Below are positions 4,239 through 6,349 of a stretch of 6,349 bases of DNA, one piece after another. Every line of letters begins with the position of its first letter. Positions within the stretch are counted from its first letter, which is position 1. A program made the translations under genes and the position numbers. The notes under the pieces are model-generated. The model was not told where the DNA came from and did not search any database. It saw nothing but the letters and a program-made list of their open reading frames with translations. The DNA is taken from positions 1 to 6,349 of the forward strand of contig DKDD01000148.1 of the NCBI GenBank assembly GCA_002451715.1, in the 5' to 3' direction. This stretch comes from Ruminococcaceae bacterium UBA6857. Its GTDB lineage: Bacteria; Bacillota; Clostridia; Oscillospirales; Acutalibacteraceae.

Positions 4239-6197
4239 TTATCTTTCAAAAATTTCGTTCCAGTTTTCATAGTATGCTTTCTGTTTTACGAGCGCTCTTG
4301 CCTTGATGTAATCATAGGCTTTTTTGTGGAATGCGTCAAGTTCTTTTGACGCGGCCCGAAGCGCGGCGGTTTTAAGTTTTCGTTCTTCCTGTGTGTTTTC
4401 TGGCATTGCGTTTGCTTTGTTATAAGAATCAAGCGACGGTTCGGAAATGGAATAAAGTTCTTCAACCGTGTGGCTCAAAAGCTCCTGCGCTTTTGCAAGG
4501 GCTTTTTTCATGTCCTCTTTTTCAAAGCGGTTCTTTTCTTCCGTAACAAGAGTGAGTGCTTTTATTTTGCGTTTGAGCAAAGCCTTTTCTTTTCCGGAAA
4601 GAGGCGAAGAACCGGAAAGGCGCATTTTTGCGTCAAGAAGTTCGCTTTCGGCTTTGCGAAAAATTTCAACCGCTTCATCAAGCTGTCCTTCGGAAAGGTC
4701 TCCGGTTGCAAAATCTTCAAGCGCGGCGCGAATTTTAAGAACGTCGATATGTGCGTCGTGATCCTCTTCCGTAAGGTTATACATTGATATAAACGGAATG
4801 AGCGAAAGAATGTATCCGACAATTGCAATGATTATCATTCCGCATGAAATCGGTTCGCGAAAACTTTGATTATAAAGGTCGTCGTAATTTGAAACAAGAC
4901 CGTAATGATTTTGAATAAGAATTGTGTTGACAAAGTATGTCGTTGCCATTGTTATGAATGTTCCGATGAACGAAACGACCTGACCGAGAAGACCTTCAAG
5001 TCTATCGCCGGTTTTATACTGCTGATAGTCAAGTATATCCGCACCGATTGCGCCGTCACTGATAATCGGGAACGTTGTGAAAAATCCGCGCAGGAACGTG
5101 AACGCAAACAGCAACCAAATGTTGCGAAGCGAAAGGAGCATTCCCGTCATTGCAATAATATTGCCGACGGTATACATGATTACAAAGTTTTTCTTTCCGA
5201 TTTTTCTGATGAGAATCGGCGCAAGGAACATTGCCGGGGTTGCCGACGCGCCGAGAATGGTTACAAGCGTTCCGTTGAGCGCTCCCTGCTGTTCCGTTGT
5301 CAAATTAAGCATGTCTTTAATTCCATAGTAAAAATACCACGTTGTGACGTTGCCGATTCCGCATTGAAAATAAACAAGCCACGCCTGAAACGAACGCGCC
5401 CACTGATATTTGTTTTTCATCCCGGCAACGATTCCTTTGACAAACGGAACTTTCGGAACATAGTCTTTTGAAACGATGATTCGTTCCCTTGTTCCGCCGT
5501 ATGTCAGAAGACCGACCGCCGCGCCGACAATTCCGAAAACCGGCATGATTATGCGATAAGGAGCGATTGTGTCCATTCCGCCGAAAAAGCCGCTGATGAG
5601 CGGGAATGCAAAACCTGTAATCGTCGGTGCAAGCGAATAAATGAACGTTGAAACGGTGATTACGTCTGCGCGTTCGGTTGAGTTGGGACTCATAACCTGA
5701 ACAAGGGTTGTATATGCCTGATCATAAAACGGATAGAAAAGCTGAAGAAGCATATAAATTATGAAAAGCGAATAGAGCTTTGCATTATATCCCATTGTTT
5801 CCCACGGCATGAACGCAAACAATGTGCAAAGAGCAGCGGTGGGAATCCCGGTATATAAAAGATATGGTCTGAACTTTCCTTTTGAAGAGCGTGTATTGTC
5901 AATCATCATTCCGCGAATCGGAACAATGATAAGATTAAGAATCGTTGCAATAAGGTTGAGGTTTGTCAAATCGCCAACTTCAAGACCGAGCGCCGAACCG
6001 GCAAGAAGACTTGTTCCGGAAAGCGAAATCTGCCAGCAGACCGAAATCAAAAACTTTACGCCGATTCCGCCGAAGCTGTATGCCGCAATTTCTTTGAACG
6101 GAACATATCTTCCTTCGGGCGGCGTTTTCCAATAAGATTTGAGCGACGAAACAAATCCGCCGACTTTTTTTGAAAGCGTTTTTTCTTTTGTTTTCAT
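4239..6197 (-). CDS. GPH/MelB-type sugar transporter homologue with a long C-terminal helical extension
   Basis: This is a 652-residue MFS-fold protein of the glycoside-pentoside-hexuronide:cation symporter group (MFS_2). About twelve membrane helices fall at roughly 38-62, 77-98, 113-131, 141-165, 180-206, 214-234, 268-292, 307-332, 337-356, 360-380, 402-428 and 449-472. Family landmarks are YSFGGIG (40-46, helix I), VPIRGMMIDNTRSSKGKFRP (92-111, the helix II-III loop), FYDQAY with SPNSTERADV (157-179, helix IV-V) and DILDYQQYKTGDRLEG (387-402, helix X-XI). Compared with E. coli MelB recalled from memory, D19, D55 and D59 correspond to K48, N88 and V92, while D124 and K377 are kept as D159 and K395. 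GPH proteins usually end soon after helix XII. This one continues with about 175 charged, helical residues (478-652). The ATG at 6197 is chosen because AAAGGGAG sits seven bases upstream; an in-frame ATG at 6245 lies upstream of the predicted -10 box. The substrate cannot be told from sequence, and no glycosidase gene is adjacent. Confidence 0.88.
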   Translation of the reverse strand: MKTKEKTLSKKVGGFVSSLKSYWKTPPEGRYVPFKEIAAYSFGGIGVKFLISVCWQISLSGTSLLAGSALGLEVGDLTNLNLIATILNLIIVPIRGMMIDNTRSSKGKFRPYLLYTGIPTAALCTLFAFMPWETMGYNAKLYSLFIIYMLLQLFYPFYDQAYTTLVQVMSPNSTERADVITVSTFIYSLAPTITGFAFPLISGFFGGMDTIAPYRIIMPVFGIVGAAVGLLTYGGTRERIIVSKDYVPKVPFVKGIVAGMKNKYQWARSFQAWLVYFQCGIGNVTTWYFYYGIKDMLNLTTEQQGALNGTLVTILGASATPAMFLAPILIRKIGKKNFVIMYTVGNIIAMTGMLLSLRNIWLLFAFTFLRGFFTTFPIISDGAIGADILDYQQYKTGDRLEGLLGQVVSFIGTFITMATTYFVNTILIQNHYGLVSNYDDLYNQSFREPISCGMIIIAIVGYILSLIPFISMYNLTEEDHDAHIDVLKIRAALEDFATGDLSEGQLDEAVEIFRKAESELLDAKMRLSGSSPLSGKEKALLKRKIKALTLVTEEKNRFEKEDMKKALAKAQELLSHTVEELYSISEPSLDSYNKANAMPENTQEERKLKTAALRAASKELDAFHKKAYDYIKARALVKQKAYYENWNEIFER

Positions 6198-6204
6198 TAT
6201 ATCT

Positions 6205-6212
6205 CTCCCTTT
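6205..6212 (-). promoter_or_regulatory. Ribosome binding site that decides the transporter start
   Basis: AAAGGGAG on the - strand lies seven bases before the ATG whose first base is 6197. It selects this start over the ATG at 6245, which would add 16 residues. Confidence 0.75.
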
Positions 6213-6229
6213 GAGGAATGTGCGTTTTA

Positions 6230-6258
6230 ATTTTAACATAGCCAAAAGGCATTTACAA
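6230..6258 (-). promoter_or_regulatory. Predicted promoter of the transporter gene
   Basis: On the - strand TTGTAA (6258-6253, 4 of 6) and TAAAAT (6235-6230, 5 of 6) are 17 bases apart, with a likely start near 6223 and a leader of about 26 bases. A second candidate is TTGTCA (6303-6298) with TACAAA (6280-6275), also 17 bases apart. The spacer of the first carries the small inverted repeat GCC-AAAA-GGC (6241-6250). Confidence 0.45.
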
Positions 6259-6260
6259 CC

Positions 6261-6288
6261 AAAAAAGTAAAAATTTTGTAACTTTTTT
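6261..6288. promoter_or_regulatory. AT-rich imperfect dyad upstream of the transporter promoter
   Basis: AAAAAAGT (6261-6268) and ACTTTTTT (6281-6288) are perfect 8-base arms, and 11 of 14 positions are symmetric over the whole 28 bases. It begins two bases upstream of the predicted -35. It could be an operator or simply an A-tract/T-tract promoter upstream element. The low complexity makes chance symmetry plausible. Confidence 0.3.
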
Positions 6289-6349
6289 ATTCAAAATTGA
6301 CAAAATTAAACATTTTCGGCAAGAATCGATAAAAGGTATATCTATACAG

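Noticed and set aside
4905..5471. A 188-codon open frame on the + strand inside the transporter gene
   Set aside because: It is antisense to conserved membrane helices of the GPH protein, its product is Cys/Arg/Lys-rich nonsense-like sequence, and there is no start signal.
6198..6245. Upstream ATG at 6245 as the transporter start
   Set aside because: It would place coding sequence over the good AAAGGGAG site (6212-6205) and the predicted -10 box. The ATG at 6197 has the correct spacing to that site.

Overview
The window looks like chromosomal DNA from a Gram-positive anaerobe of the class Clostridia, probably a gut Oscillospirales/Ruminococcus-like lineage. This is an inference from three things: strong AAAGGAG-type ribosome binding sites with AT-rich promoters, U-tailed hairpin terminators, and an exported protein with an InlB/Flg_new-like module. 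No 16S or other taxonomic marker is present, so the assignment stays at class level. I see no mobile element, CRISPR array, tRNA, rRNA, prophage or toxin-antitoxin gene.

The layout is two convergent gene pairs. On the left, the 3' part of a glutaminyl-tRNA synthetase gene (1-1410, +) is followed after 52 bases by an unrecognised four-helix membrane protein (1463-2170, +). These two run into a uridine kinase gene, udk (2227-2841, -), and a 13-bp hairpin at 2184-2215 can terminate both strands. A 219-base divergent intergenic region (2842-3060) holds the udk promoter and ribosome binding site. It also holds a perfect -10 box for the next gene with a 17-bp perfect inverted repeat just upstream. 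On the right, an exported protein of unknown function (3061-4173, +) converges on a large sugar-transporter-family gene (4239-6197, -) across a second bidirectional terminator at 4193-4217. The last 150 bases are the AT-rich promoter region of that transporter, possibly shared with a gene beyond the right edge.

Functionally the genes do not form one pathway. GlnRS charges tRNA-Gln, uridine kinase salvages pyrimidine nucleosides, and the GPH/MelB-type protein is a sugar (glycoside) transporter homologue. The other two products are an uncharacterised membrane protein and an uncharacterised exported protein. The window is mostly ordinary housekeeping and envelope content.

The most interesting item is the GPH transporter homologue. 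By hand alignment to E. coli MelB from memory, it has replaced the two cation-site aspartates and the helix-I sugar-site aspartate, and it carries a C-terminal cytoplasmic helical extension of about 175 residues. Second in interest is the operator-like palindrome in the promoter of the exported protein.
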